Part shown: one piece after another, positions 1 to 11,399 of the stretch | Numbering within the stretch: position 1 is the first letter of the stretch | Layout of the letters: each line of letters opens with the position of its first letter | Origin: Casuarius casuarius | Taxonomy: Eukaryota > Chordata > Aves > Casuariiformes > Casuariidae | NCBI GenBank assembly: GCA_003342895.1 | Contig: PTFA01000301.1 | Coordinates: 248,001 to 312,000, forward strand | Direction: 5' to 3' | Length of the DNA: 64,000 nt | The notes under the pieces: generated by a model | What the model was told of the DNA's origin: nothing | Seen by the model: the letters and a program-made list of their open reading frames with translations, nothing else | Databases searched by the model: none | Translations under genes and position numbers: made by a program

Positions 1-1350
1 GTACACCGCTCGGTTCTTCACAGAGCGCTTGGAGAAGCAAAAGCCATAAATGCTGCCTGCTTCATTCAGTGCCACTGTATATGAGTATTGTATAAAAATT
101 CACAAGAATAAGTTCTGGGAGGGGAAATGACCCAAGCTCATAGAGTACTAGTTGAATAGTTAAATTTTACTTTACAGACTAGTAAATCAGAAGAGACAAT
201 AACAGTTACATCTAAAATAGAATATACTTCATTCAAAACATTTGTCTTTCTTCTCATATGCCGTGATCAACATTTTATATTAAATTGGTCTGAGACTGAT
301 AATATTAATCATGGAATGAGTTCTGGGAAGCATCTTCAAAGGAGACCATGATAGGAAGAGCAGAAGAAGCAGTTTATCACCAGACTCATCAACAGATGGT
401 ATTATCACGTGTGTCATAAATAACAAGGCAAAAATAGATGAAACTTCCTTAGCCCAAAGATCAGAAGGCAAATTTTTAAAGGTGGCCAGAGTTTCTAATA
501 CTAATTTGCATGTTAGAAGAAAAAAGTGGAAAAGACCTGCAGTAACAAATAAATGATTCAATTGAAATCTTGAATAACAAAAGTTTTACCTAAATTTTTT
601 CCAGATGTTAAAACTGTTCCTCTTCTGCTTTCATATTGTCCAAAAAAATCAAGGTTTAAAAATTTCATCTCTGCATGTAACTATAGTCTTTGTTAGTATT
701 TTTAATAAAAATACAACTTAGGGTAAAAGAGAAAAAAACAACAGCACTGTTTGCAGAAAAAGAATATTCACTGTGCCAGACTTATTTCTGAATCTAACAG
801 GATAGGAGATTAAACTCACTGCTCCAGTAATGGTTTTATTGGAAAATACTGAAATCCCCTAGTTAATATTCACCTGTGCATTTCGATTCATGATGTAATC
901 AGAAAGAAGTGTACTGTTACGACTTCTTCCACTACCTTTAAATGTTTCTGTGGTAACTACACATACTCTAAGTAAATACCAGAAATCATTGAAAAAAGGC
1001 AGTTTTAAAAAATAAATGGTCAGCACAATTTGGGAAGTATACAAGTAGCAAGTTCTCCATGGCTGAAAAAACGAGCAACGACTCTTCTGTTTTAAATACA
1101 TAGCCAAGAATGTGTGCTTTTCCCAAAATATCTTCTGTATGATATACACTGGAATTTGCTAAAGACGATAAAAGCACGTGAATAATATAAAAATGAACCG
1201 AACCCACAGATAATTTTAAGACAACCATGAGAAAATCAGGGTATTTAGAAGTGACAATTTTCCAGGCAGAACAAATATAAAATGCCTTAAAATCGGTAGG
1301 CAAACCAAACACTGCCGGCAGTATCGATAGACCAAAGTTACCTGCAAAAT
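1..1350. other. AT-rich non-coding stretch, no gene seen
   Basis: The opening 1.3 kb has no recognisable gene, repeat or RNA. Its longest open frames are on the minus strand (280-561 and 986-1312, 93 and 108 codons). Both are rich in Leu, Phe, Ser and Ile, as expected from translating AT-rich non-coding DNA, and neither shows a domain. Confidence 0.6.
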
Positions 1351-1500
1351 AGTCCGTGCACGAGTAACAGCCCAGGTATGGCAGCAGACAGCTAGGGGAG
1401 CTACTCTGCCCAGCATCGCAGGCACGTCATGTCCCGTGCTGCTCCGCACCGTGTGGTTACACGGCCACCGCATCGGATGCCACCTCAGTCCCAGCTGGCT
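1351..1500. other. CpG-dense GC-rich islet
   Basis: By hand count this 150-bp stretch has 10 CpG dinucleotides, about 63% GC and an observed/expected CpG ratio near 0.67, inside flanks that are clearly AT-rich. It is shorter than the usual 200-bp CpG-island threshold. No TATA box, splice pair or recognisable coding frame accompanies it; the minus-strand frame across it (1216-1524) is probably open only because GC-rich DNA has few stops. It could be a decayed GC-rich insertion or a small hypomethylated regulatory site. Confidence 0.5.
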
Positions 1501-1510
1501 GCACCTGTAA

Positions 1511-4500
1511 TGGAAATACAGCAAAACTAACCTGAGTCAGACAATCTGAGAAAGATCTAAGACTTTTGGAAGAGCAGGCGTCGTTGACATTGAAATAAAT
1601 CAAGGAGTTTAGATGTGTTGTAACTCTGAAACCACAGAGAAGCCTTAATCGTTAATATAAAGTCAGTGAGCACAGTTTTGATATAAAATTAAAAAAAAAA
1701 TATTATGTTTGCATTTCTGTAACAATTGATACTGAAATTATTTGTTTTACTAACTGAAATGTTTAGTAGAGGGGATACATACTTATTTATGGTGTGGTAC
1801 TAGAACATTAAAAAGATTAGCAGAAGTTTCCCTGACAAAATAGTTATCTGATATATTTATATTTTTTTCCAGAATTTAATCACAAGAAATCAGCAGAATA
1901 AATCTTTTCTAGGCCAATGAAGCACCAGCTAACATGAATGCAGAAATACCTGTTCAAAGCTTTGAAAAGGGTGCCCAAAAGGGGTGCTATCGCTGAACAG
2001 TAACATTTGACGTAGGTAAGGTGACTTTCATGTTATGACTGACTAATTTTGACTTGGCTGGTTTGTTTAAGAAATACAGGGTAAGTGCCAGATACAACTT
2101 TTTTCTTTCCTTTTTTGATCGTAGAAGCTTTTGGTTAACAACAGAATACTAGGCAGTGTTTCTCAAGTGTTAGCAAGCCTCAGTGTCCTCTTGCAAGCCG
2201 ATGAAGGAAGAAGAAAATTAATTGCATTACCACCACTCACAGAAGGTGTATGCTAACTAGCACGNTAAGTAGCAAGTCCAAACAGGTGAGCACATGAAAA
2301 AACCTGGCAAATCAAGGTTTACGGAGTTGGTGTTTTCAAGCAGACTGGTGTCCTATGCCATTGCCCTGATTTTCGAGCCTGTCTGAGATCCTGCACTCTT
2401 ACAAGCTATATCTATGACTTCCCTGTAGCCACTAGGTTCTTCCTCTTTCTCCCTGCAGGACACTTTACAGCTGTCATCACATCAGCAAAACAGATGGGAG
2501 CACTTTGCATTTCAAGAAAGAAACTGAGCATATAGTGCACTCACTTCCATAGAGAGCAAAGGTTCCCTTTCATGGGCTCACTGTATTCTCATTTCCATAA
2601 TTAATTCTGTTAATCAAGAGGTTGAAGTCTATTCTTACATCCCCTTTTTTAATCTAAACTAAAGCTTGATGGCTTCACCATTTCATCAAGCCTGGCCTAG
2701 GCACAGCTGAGGAAGCCAGAAGTTACCACACACAGGAACAGGCCTACTGTGGATCAAGGCTTGGACTCCACAGAGGATCCAAGTTCATCCAAGAATAACA
2801 TAAACTCTAGTCCTCCAGAAAAGCCCATATCATTAATATTACCTTGCCCTGGGAATAGATTCAGCATCAAACTTTATCATTCTAACCATCAATATTCACT
2901 ATTTGCAATAAGTGGCTTGCTCTTCTGTTGAACGCCAAAGTGAGAGTATCAAGCAATTTGTAATTACAAACAATCGGAAGGAACAAGATAATATTCTTGT
3001 TCAATATGTTTAATTTTAAAACATTCTTCCCTTTTGGGGGGAATACCTACATGAATTCATGTCCTCAGATCTTTTTGTCCATCTTGCCCTATTTATGCAA
3101 GGTCCTTTGAAAGTGTTACTGCAGTTAGCTGAGGTCACCATATATGAACTTACTTGAGCAGCAGAAGCATACAAGGGTTGAGAAAATTACAAGTAGTTAC
3201 ACTAGAAAAAATATCTATAAAAATATATTATTGTAGTTTAAGTGCTATTAATTTTTCTTTCCCTGTCAGGAATATATGCAAACTGAATACATTTTTTAAA
3301 ACAGTTATGTAAATGCTAGATAACCATAAATAACGCTGCATGCATCCAGTCTTCTGTGACACTTTATTCTCAAAAAAAAATTTTTTTTTTAATCTCATGC
3401 ATTATCAAGGACTTCTGAGCTGTAAACCACTCTGAGGGATTCCACTGACAAAAGACGGCCCTAATGATAGGGAGAAAACATCTAGATATACAGCATGGCC
3501 ATCAAAAATATAATTCAGCATATGAATCAGCATACAATTCCTTGCATTTATTACTACCTATTTTAACTCTAAAGCTATAGAGTTTTATAACTTTTCTTTG
3601 TGTTATACAAATTTCCCAAAACACAGTGTACCTCAAAAGCTGATAAATGATATCTATTTACTAGACAGCACTACTGACCTACTTTTACTTAAGAAAACAA
3701 TCTCTTAGTTAATTTTATACCTCACATGAGGCAGGCTCCACTGAGAAAGTGTAAAGGAATTTAGCTTTGCTAGATTACCAGTAAAGTATGTTTGCTTTTG
3801 GAAAGCGTAAGCTATAAACAAAATAATTTGTTTCTCATGACATCTCTTCCCCTCTGTGCTCTATTTCTTGTTAATTATTCCAATATACACTGTGTTGCGT
3901 ATCTCTTTTTTTCCATTGCAAAGTGAAAGAAAGTATGGATAAAGCAGTATGGCTGGGGAAATATCAACTAGGAAATTATCCGAGTATAGTTCCCATTAAC
4001 AAATTCCTGCTGATTTCAACCTGTCAGAGGTTGACAAACAAAAAATCTCACTTCCTTGCCTCCTGATTTCATTACTCACTGAGCAAGACTGAAAGACAGA
4101 TTTTTAATGTGCTGCTTACTCAATGCCATCGTGTGTTTGTTGGGCACAGAGCAAGTGCCTCCTAGATGTTTTTTTAATGTAAGTATAATTCAAATGGCAT
4201 TTGGTACGTGCTAGTTAACTCGTTTGTAAAATAAGTGTTGTTGCAATTATTTGAAATGAATTATCTTAACCTATTTGTTAAGCAATAAATATTTTTAAAA
4301 GTTTGAGGCTGCAACTGCTATTCTTTTACTTCGTTTTTCTTAGTGAAGGCAAAATGAATCAGCTTGTCCATCGCTGGTAGATGTTCCACAAGCATTTTGT
4401 TTAACGTACAAAATACGTTCAGTGATGCTTATATGAAAGAAGTAAACATAATTCCACCTGTATTTGGTTTCCTATTTATACGCAAACTCTTCCAGTGTGA

Positions 4501-5990
4501 CTGCTGATTGCTACAAGCAAAGCACTCAATGCCATGTATTTTTTTCCACTAACATACTAAAAAAATCAAACATTCTCTCGTAAACTTCACTGGATTTCAA
4601 TGTACTTTCCACTACAGTCTACAGATGATATACTTTTTTCATTCTATTTCAATACTGCAGAGTTTACTTTCTCATGCATGCATAATAAAAAAGTTATTAT
4701 TTTAGTGATGCAGTTATTTTCTTTAAACAATGACTGTTTCAGCATATAAAAGTTTATATTGTGATGTCAAGTGAAAACATAAGCAAAACATAAGTACTAA
4801 GGATGACATAAATTTAAAATGCTGATATATAGGGCTGAATAAGCAACTGTACTGTATACAGTAACAGTGTGATGCACCCATGTAGCTTGCAGTTTCTGTG
4901 CATCAGACACAATTTTGCTGAGCAGATTCTTAGCATTATTAATATTCATACTTCAATGTGAAAAATTCATAGGATCATAACCATGCTGAATTTTTGCTCA
5001 TTATTTTTCTAAACAGAAAAGGCATTCATAACTTTCTTTTCCAGTTCACAAAAAAAAATAAAACAAGTGTTTGGTCAATATATGAGACCAGAGTAAGAAA
5101 GTAAAATATTTGGGATTTTTTGTGCCCACCTAACATTAAAGAGGGCAAATAAAATACATTCATAGTTTTACTATATTTACAATTATTAAATGAAAAAATA
5201 AATCTGCAGTCTTCAAAGATAATATTCATTTAATATTATCATCATGGTGAGAACCACCGAGAAAGTTACTCATATTTAATGAGCATAGTTAAGTACATTT
5301 ATTCTTGTCAAACTAAGGAAAAATGGTTTGTGGAAAAATAGGCATAAATGAAGATAAAAATGTCTCAATCAGATGTTTAAAAAGGCTGATAAATGGCTTG
5401 AGTCCTAACTTATAATCTGAGTCATGTGTGAACAAAGACCTTCTGATTCAACCTGAAAGAATAAATCTTAAATAAAAAGTGATAAATACATGAGATGGTA
5501 GGTCTGACAGCCTGACAGTACATAAATAACTGTAATCAAAAATGAAAAGAGTATCATTCAATCTTCTATTACCTAAAAGACCTTGAGCTATTATTAGTTT
5601 CCTAGTAATCTCTACAAGTTACTCCGAGGAGAGTATAACTGATCTCCTCCACTACACCTTTTCCCTTTTCTTGGGGAAAAAAATGAAAAAAAGAAAAACA
5701 AGAAAAACCCAACTCTTTGTTAATTATCTGGCTGTATTTTGCATTGAGAGTCTCAAAATTTCATCTAAAGTTTGCCACATTTTAAAGTCAAGGGCAAAAC
5801 AGCATGCTGCTTTCTGCAATGACATCTAGGCAGGAGAGTCGGCCCTCTCTTCCTTGCCAAGCATTGAGAGGACCTGCCATGCATGAACCCTGCCGAGTAC
5901 AGGGAATAAAAACCGCGCTCAGCTTTGTGATATTACTTGCATATTGACCTGCTAAACAGAGATAGGGAAGTACACAGAGTATTTCGTCTG
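1511..5990. other. Long AT-rich non-coding stretch
   Basis: No gene or clear interspersed repeat is visible in these 4.5 kb. It contains one ambiguous base (2265), a run of nine A followed by ten T (3372-3390), and an A-rich purine tract at 5672-5707. Open frames stay under about 70 codons except the minus-strand 5788-6099, which has no recognisable content. Confidence 0.55.
3372..3390. repeat. A9/T10 homopolymer palindrome
   Basis: Nine A are followed directly by ten T, forming a self-complementary A/T block. This is simple sequence, a natural nucleosome-excluding or slippage-prone site, with no further function evident. Confidence 0.8.
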
Positions 5991-6014
5991 CATTCGAATC
6001 ATGATTTTCTTTAG

Positions 6015-6303
6015 GATGATGTTTTATGTGAATGAAGAAAGGTGGAAGACAGCAGTGCCTAACTCCAGGCAGCAACAGGTCTTCCCCATCCTGCCCCATA
6101 GAGGGGCAATTCTGAGCAGTACTGCAACCAGAGATGAGTTGAAGATGGCTAACCCCTCTCCGGATCAGATTTTAGAAGAACAAAGCCCTACTACTGCTGA
6201 GCAGGACAGTGGGCTTCGACCAGTGGGGGAGTACAGACACTGGATTTCACCAGCAGGCACTAAGAACGAAGTAGCTTACTCTAAATACATCCCAGGGAAG
6301 CTG
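6015..6303 (+). other. Candidate cryptic exon inside a 149-codon open frame (unproven)
   Basis: An ATG-started frame is open from 6001 to 6450 (149 codons, no known domain). Inside it, a pyrimidine tract plus AG at 6007-6014 looks like a splice acceptor. GTGAGA at 6304 or GTAATC at 6314 looks like a donor, giving a possible exon of 289 or 299 bases. The encoded peptide is mixed hydrophilic and matches no family I know. Frames of this size are expected a few times by chance in this window, and the minus strand is also open over the first part (5788-6099). Treat it as a hypothesis only. Confidence 0.15.
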
Positions 6304-6536
6304 GTGAGAGCAGGTAATCACCTTAAGATGTATGACCCTTCCTGGCCTAGGGACTGCTGGAGGAATAAATTCAGTCTTAAATGGTTCTTAGGTATACAAA
6401 ATGCTACTTTAATATTGAAGATTAGATCCAGCACTTTTCTTATGGCTTAATTTCACGAGAGCACTGTTTTTATTATACTATTTTAAGTTTCAAAAAGAAA
6501 GCTTTCAATAAAACTATTAAATCTATGCGTGAAAGA

Positions 6537-6660
6537 GTTGTAGATATTTTACGATTGGAAGAAACAATTGTGATCTTCTAGACCAAGCTGCTGTGGAGCG
6601 ACATACATAGTAGGTTTTGGTCAGTGGTTCTTGAACCTAGCCTACGACTTGTGGTTAACA
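6537..6660 (+). repeat. Ancient CR1/L2-like repeat fragment (probable)
   Basis: The segment reads TAGATATTTTA, then TTGGAAGAAACAATTGTG, then ATCTTCTAGACC. This follows the order of an old CR1-like LINE 3' region frequent in amniotes: a 'TTGGAAGGGACCATTGTG'-like block followed by an 'ATCATCTAGTC'-like block. Similarity may continue weakly to about 6760. The copy is heavily diverged, has no 3' tail repeats and has no coding capacity. I judged the match from memory of the consensus, so the family name is uncertain. Confidence 0.4.
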
Positions 6661-6760
6661 TACAACGTCATGCACAGAATTCAGTTTAATTACTTCCATA
6701 AAATCTGTCCAATCTCTTAACAATCAATTACAGTAATCCAACAGATACGCTCTTTCATAA

Positions 6761-7099
6761 ATCTTACTTAGAGAATTAACTTCCATCTCCCCGTACGCAG
6801 GGCCTGTAACAGGGACTGAAAGCACCCAAAACAATAATCAGTATGCCGTATCGCAAACTGAAGTGCAGAAAGTAAGTAAAGGTATTTTCACTTATGGTAC
6901 AGAAAACACCTTGCAAAATGCAGAAAATACAAATGAATCAGGAAGAAATACAGACAAAAATAATGAAATACGAATAGATTTTGAAAGTGAAAAGTATCTA
7001 ATGTACTGTAAAGAAAAGAAAAGCAATCTCTGTGGTGGCAGAGACTTGAAAAGAAAACGTATCCTTGCAGCCTATAATTCATGCCTCAGGAAAGGTTGA
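6761..7099 (+). other. Open frame of about 110 codons, unrecognised
   Basis: The plus-strand frame is open from just after a TAA at 6758-6760 to a TGA at 7097-7099. A CCATCTCCCCGTACGCAG block ending at 6800 resembles a splice acceptor. The peptide is rich in Lys, Glu, Asn and Thr and has no motif I can name. A second short frame (about 7080-7233) overlaps its end in another register. Together with 6001-6450 and 7385-7753 it forms a cluster of plus-strand open stretches, but nothing shows that they are joined or expressed. Confidence 0.12.
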
Positions 7100-7285
7100 A
7101 TTCACTGAGAAATATGCCAAAAGAGGAGTTGGATAAGCTTATTGCTCAGGAACCAAGACCAATCATCGCAATGGCTGTGCATACTGGGGGCAGGAGGCCA
7201 CAGTTATGCATTATATCAAACAATTACCAAGGTTAGAAGAGAACATCTTACACTTTTAACAAAGGGAAACATTCTTCTAATTAAT

Positions 7286-7313
7286 TTTCTAACATGTTAT
7301 TTCTAACATGTTA
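7286..7313 (+). repeat. 14-bp exact tandem duplication
   Basis: TTTCTAACATGTTA occurs twice back to back (7286-7299 and 7300-7313). Each unit contains the palindrome TAACATGTTA. This is most likely a local replication-slippage duplication. Confidence 0.85.
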
Positions 7314-7384
7314 ATGTTACACATTATTGCAAATGCCCTTAAAAATAAAATACAGGTACAACTTCTGTACAGATTTAATACCCT

Positions 7385-7753
7385 TTGAAGGTATTATTTC
7401 TTCACACTGCACTCCACTTTTCAAAAGCAAATACACATTCTGCTTTCTTAATCATCAGCGAAGGTTATGTGGGACATTATCAGAGAAAAAAGATATTACC
7501 AGAGACCACAAGCAATTTTGGAAAAGAAAACAGAGCTGTTGGGCTAAAACTGAACAAAGAAAATTGTAAATTCCCCATAGCTGAAATCATGACAGAAACG
7601 GAACAAGTAGACTACAGTAGCTTTGACACAAATCATCTAAACAGCCATTCAGATAGGTGCAGAAGGATACAAAAATTCCTCAGTACGATTGAGTGGGAGG
7701 AAAACTTTTCTCACAGTAGCAACCTGAAACTGTTACTAGGCAAGGAGTTCTAA
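7385..7753 (+). other. Open frame of 122 codons with acceptor-like start, unrecognised
   Basis: The frame is open from a TTG at 7385 to a stop at 7751-7753. A pyrimidine-rich tract ending in AG at 7457-7458 could serve as a splice acceptor, so the tail from 7459 to the stop could be a terminal exon. The peptide is hydrophilic (Glu, Lys, Asn, Ser) with no recognisable domain. It is not preceded by a good Kozak ATG, and I see no clear polyadenylation signal immediately downstream. Its length is within chance expectation. Confidence 0.13.
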
Positions 7754-7759
7754 CAGAGG

Positions 7760-8580
7760 TGGTATGAAAAACCTAACAAAGATTTGAAAAAATTGTTCAT
7801 TTTAAGAAGAAAGTATTACGTAAAGAGAAAAAAAAGTTGTACTTGGCTGTTTTGAAGTGTTTCCTAGTGCTGTCTTTTGCAACAGCATGGGCAAAGGCAT
7901 AAGCAAAGAGTTTGTACAGCATGGAAACTATCAGAAATGGGACACTGATAGGTTCATGGGACGGCTAATCCAGTGGTTACAGGCACATTCTTAAAAGCAT
8001 TAGACAGAAGTTCAGTGAAGCACACTGCAGAGCATCTGCAAAGTCTTCGGAGGTATCGCGGCTCCTACATCCTCCTCACCGAGGACAGCAGATAATCTGG
8101 AGTTTGTCTAGAGGTATCTGGATGGTAAGGTCTAACACATCAAAGAAAGAAGTGTTAAAGGGTGCACGTAAGTAAATTAGAGATTGGAAATTCTAATAGA
8201 GGGCTAAAAATGTTTCATTCCAGCAACAAAAGAATTAAAATGATCACCTTTTCCTCTTTAGGAGTTGTCCTTAGTTCACTCTTACATGAACAAGAAGATC
8301 GAACAGTGTAACTGAAGTGCTGACTAAACTTCATTTCAACGCAGATTCTATTTTAAAAAACTGAGCCTTAAAAAAACTCCCCAAACTAACCACCAACCTC
8401 AAAACCATGCATTTTTCCCAAAATAAAAATAGCCTTTGTCATCTTCTGTTTCCTGCCTCATATATTATTATGCCAGACTTTTTTTATGCATCATCATCCA
8501 AAACACAATAATCACAGGGAAGCCAGAGGAAGGTCTCATATCCATCCCTTGTTTCTGTATTCTTGTGTCAGAACTCGCTA
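7760..8580. other. Non-coding stretch, nothing recognised
   Basis: Ordinary AT-rich sequence with short A-runs (for example 8353-8376). Overlapping short frames on both strands at 8436-8782 are shadows of a GC-rich patch rather than genes. Confidence 0.5.
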
Positions 8581-8582
8581 TG

Positions 8583-8740
8583 AGGGAAGTTTTGGGAGAG
8601 GACCCAGGAGCACCTTGCCCCTTGCTCTCACAGCATCTCTGGGACTGGGGAAGGGAGCGGGAATCAGCAGGCTCCCGCCCAGCGGTGCTGGGGGCAGGCA
8701 CTGGCAGAAGGTCAGGGGCAAGTCCAAGGCCATGTGATAG
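8583..8740. other. GC-rich patch without strong CpG enrichment
   Basis: A G- and C-rich stretch (runs such as GGGGGCAGGC) precedes the CpG-dense islet at 8851. It has few CpGs compared with that islet. The two lie about 110 bp apart and may be parts of one GC-rich unit. No promoter motif or exon boundary could be supported. Confidence 0.35.
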
Positions 8741-8850
8741 GGTATCACATAATTTGCTTAAAGGAAAAAAATGACTATACACAGGGCACTTTTAGGTGAA
8801 CAGACTGAAGTTTATCTGACATAACATCCCTTGTAAAGACGTAAGGAAGC

Positions 8851-8970
8851 CCTGCTCCCGCTCTGCAGCACGCCCGCAGCGCGGCAGAGCTGCGTGCTGG
8901 GCCAACCCTTCTACTAACGGCAGCGGGAACACAGCTCAAGCGCGGCAGAACGTGCCTAAAAACGGCAGCT
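8851..8970. other. CpG-dense islet, highest CpG ratio in the window
   Basis: By hand count 120 bp hold 12 CpGs at about 66% GC, an observed/expected ratio near 0.94, so the CpGs here have hardly decayed. Such retention in AT-rich DNA suggests either an unmethylated regulatory site or a relatively recent GC-rich insertion such as part of an LTR. It contains CTGCGTGC (8890-8897), which recurs in the islets at 20.26 kb (reverse strand) and 42.87 kb. No coding frame or TATA box is evident. Confidence 0.5.
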
Positions 8971-8979
8971 TTTCTTTCC

Positions 8980-10690
8980 AGAAGAGAAACATTTAAGCTA
9001 CGAAGCACACACTATATACTGTATATAAACAGAACAGGCAGTCAAGAAATTATGAATGATCTAGTGAATTTTCATATCCACCACAGAAATTTTTTTATAG
9101 TCACATGTCTATCATTAGATTTTTATATTAGTTTTTAAAAACTATTCATATACAAGTCACGAGAGGCAAGCAGAGAGCAGATCTGTTCAGAGTTCTGGAT
9201 CGAAATGACATCAAAAACCACAAGGGTACTTTTCAAATTCTGTTCTTACTGGGGATGTTTAAGAAAAAATATATACATTTAATTTGTATTGACAGTGTTT
9301 AGATTTGTCCACAGTGAATCAAATCAAATACAAATATGAAAGTGAAGCTAAATCATAAGATTGACTGTCAAGACTTTAATTCTGTCTATGATGATGATTT
9401 CAGATTGCAAAGGATGCACTTATCTGATCCAAACATCACTAAGTCTACTACCTAATTCGGTCTGAACCCATATGAAAAAAACCTCTCCATGTGCTAGAGT
9501 ACTTCATTTATACAGAGCATTACAAGGGTACTAGCAATAAGTGTTTTTTATGTTTTTCCTTTGAGTGATATTTTTCCTTGTATATTTTGAGTTGTTCTTT
9601 TTATTCTTTACTTCACTTAACATGAAAATGCCTGGAAGCAATAAAATATTTTCTCTTCCTTTTCTACTGTCAGCAGCATCACTATGACCTTATCAAACAA
9701 ATTTATGTTGACAATTTTCTCAAATTGTATATTCTCTTGTGAGCTACAATAATGCACATCTTTATCTGGTGTAGTTTACATCTGTGAAGAATTTTTTAAT
9801 TATTAATTTTGTACTTTTTTTAAAGTATATACAGAAATGGAAAGAAATCCCCAGACAAATACATCTACATTGCACTTCATGAATTATACCAATAACTGAA
9901 TATTAATGCTTCTATTTCACTTATATTTCAAGATTAAAACTATAATGCTTGAGATTTCCAATAATTTAGGTTATAATTTCTGAAATTTCAAACTAAAATG
10001 TTATAGTACCTTTCCAGGTTGACGGCATGAGGAGCTACTACTTACGATACCATAGCACAGTAAGAATGAAAAAAAGATGCAGTTTCTTTCGTGAATCATT
10101 AAAAAAAGCATTATGTAATCACATTTCACTCCTATTAAGAGTGCTTCTAGTGACACCAAAGATCCATAAAGCTTTCAGATAAAGAACATTCCCTAATTAT
10201 TTCAATAGTATTTCGTTACACAACAAAAGGAGAAAAATGTGAATGGAGTAGAAATGTTGGGTAAATTGTGAAGCTGCACAAACTCAACCAAATTTTATTT
10301 GCGAAAAGCTTAAAAACTCATCCTAAAAATAGCATTAACATGATTTAACTGATGTTAGATACTTTGTTTGAACCAAATTAATCTTTTTGCAAATTCCAAT
10401 GGAAACTTCAAATAGCTAATCTCTTCTCCCATTCACTGGTAGGCTGCACTTAGAAACAAAAACTTTGCTCTCACACAAAGAAAAATCCCTGCAATATAAA
10501 ACCGTCAGCTGAAACTTCACAATTGTCTCCATCCAGCATTGCACTTCAGTGCAGTCCCATGTCTGAGCACTGAAATACTCCACCTGGTCTTAACAGATCT
10601 ATTTAAATTCTAAAGTAACTGAGTAAATGCTCTATGAAGAAAAGAGTCTACCTGAAAACACTATCAAAGGAGGCGTATGTCACTGTTTCG
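8980..10690. other. AT-rich stretch, nothing recognised
   Basis: Sequence dominated by A/T runs and short ATTA-type words. There is no open frame of note and no interspersed repeat that I can identify. Confidence 0.5.
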
Positions 10691-10719
10691 GGACCCTCCC
10701 TTCTCACAGGTCTCTCCAG

Positions 10720-10910
10720 GAAAGCAAAGCCCGCACTCAGAGGAAGCACTGGAAGCTCGACAGCTTCCAAACTATCCTGGCGTTGGCCCCCACCTGCCCC
10801 CAACATTTATAAAAAAATATCAGAGCGCAGCGCTCAGCGCCAACGTCATTTAGCAGCTCCGTAGGAAGCTTCTGAACGCACAGTAACCCCAAGACGAGGG
10901 AAACAGCTTC
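10720..10910 (+). promoter_or_regulatory. TATA-like box beside a CpG-rich segment (possible cryptic promoter or LTR remnant)
   Basis: TTTATAAAAAAA at 10806-10817 contains TATAAA (10808-10813). About 15 bases further on lies a CpG-rich block with GAGCGC-A-GCGCTC, a 6-bp inverted repeat with one spacer base (10823-10835), then AACGTCATT, which resembles a CREB/ATF half-site. About ten CpGs fall within 190 bp. The spacing is what a TATA-driven promoter, including that of an old LTR, would show. No downstream exon is recognised. Confidence 0.25.
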
Positions 10911-11370
10911 TCCACCCCCAAAAATGGGCTAAAGAAACCTCACACAGATTTTCCTGATGACAAATTTTGAGCACCCTCACAGCAGTTGCAGAGTTGCTCA
11001 TGGGACTGTACAAGAAACCCTTTAGGCCATACTCTCAGGAATTAGCCTGAAATATCTAAGTTTGGCCTTAGTAAATATCTTTTCTTACCAGAAGTCTGCC
11101 AGGAAGACTTCTCCAGGTGGCCACAGCAGGCTGACGTAACCAGGGAGCACTGAAGAGTGCGTATTTTAGCTCATAAATGCCTCGCTAGCTTAATTACACT
11201 CACATATATCAGCTCAGAAAGAGTAAGAAATCTGAATTTCAGCTTTCTGTGGATTTTTCTGGTGTTTCAGTTTAGAATAAAACCATCTCCCTTTGCTGTT
11301 AATTTGTGTTGAGAGGCTGTGATATGCCATATGAAGTCCCCACTCCAGAGAAGACTCTCTTATGAGGATC

Positions 11371-11398
11371 TTTGTTTTGGGGGGTTTTGTTTTGCTCT
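11371..11398 (+). repeat. T/G-rich low-complexity tract
   Basis: The stretch consists of T runs and GGGGGG (TTTTGGGGGGTTTTG core), similar in style to the longer tract near 30.07 kb. It is simple sequence of the kind scattered through avian genomes. Confidence 0.6.
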
Positions 11399-11399
11399 G

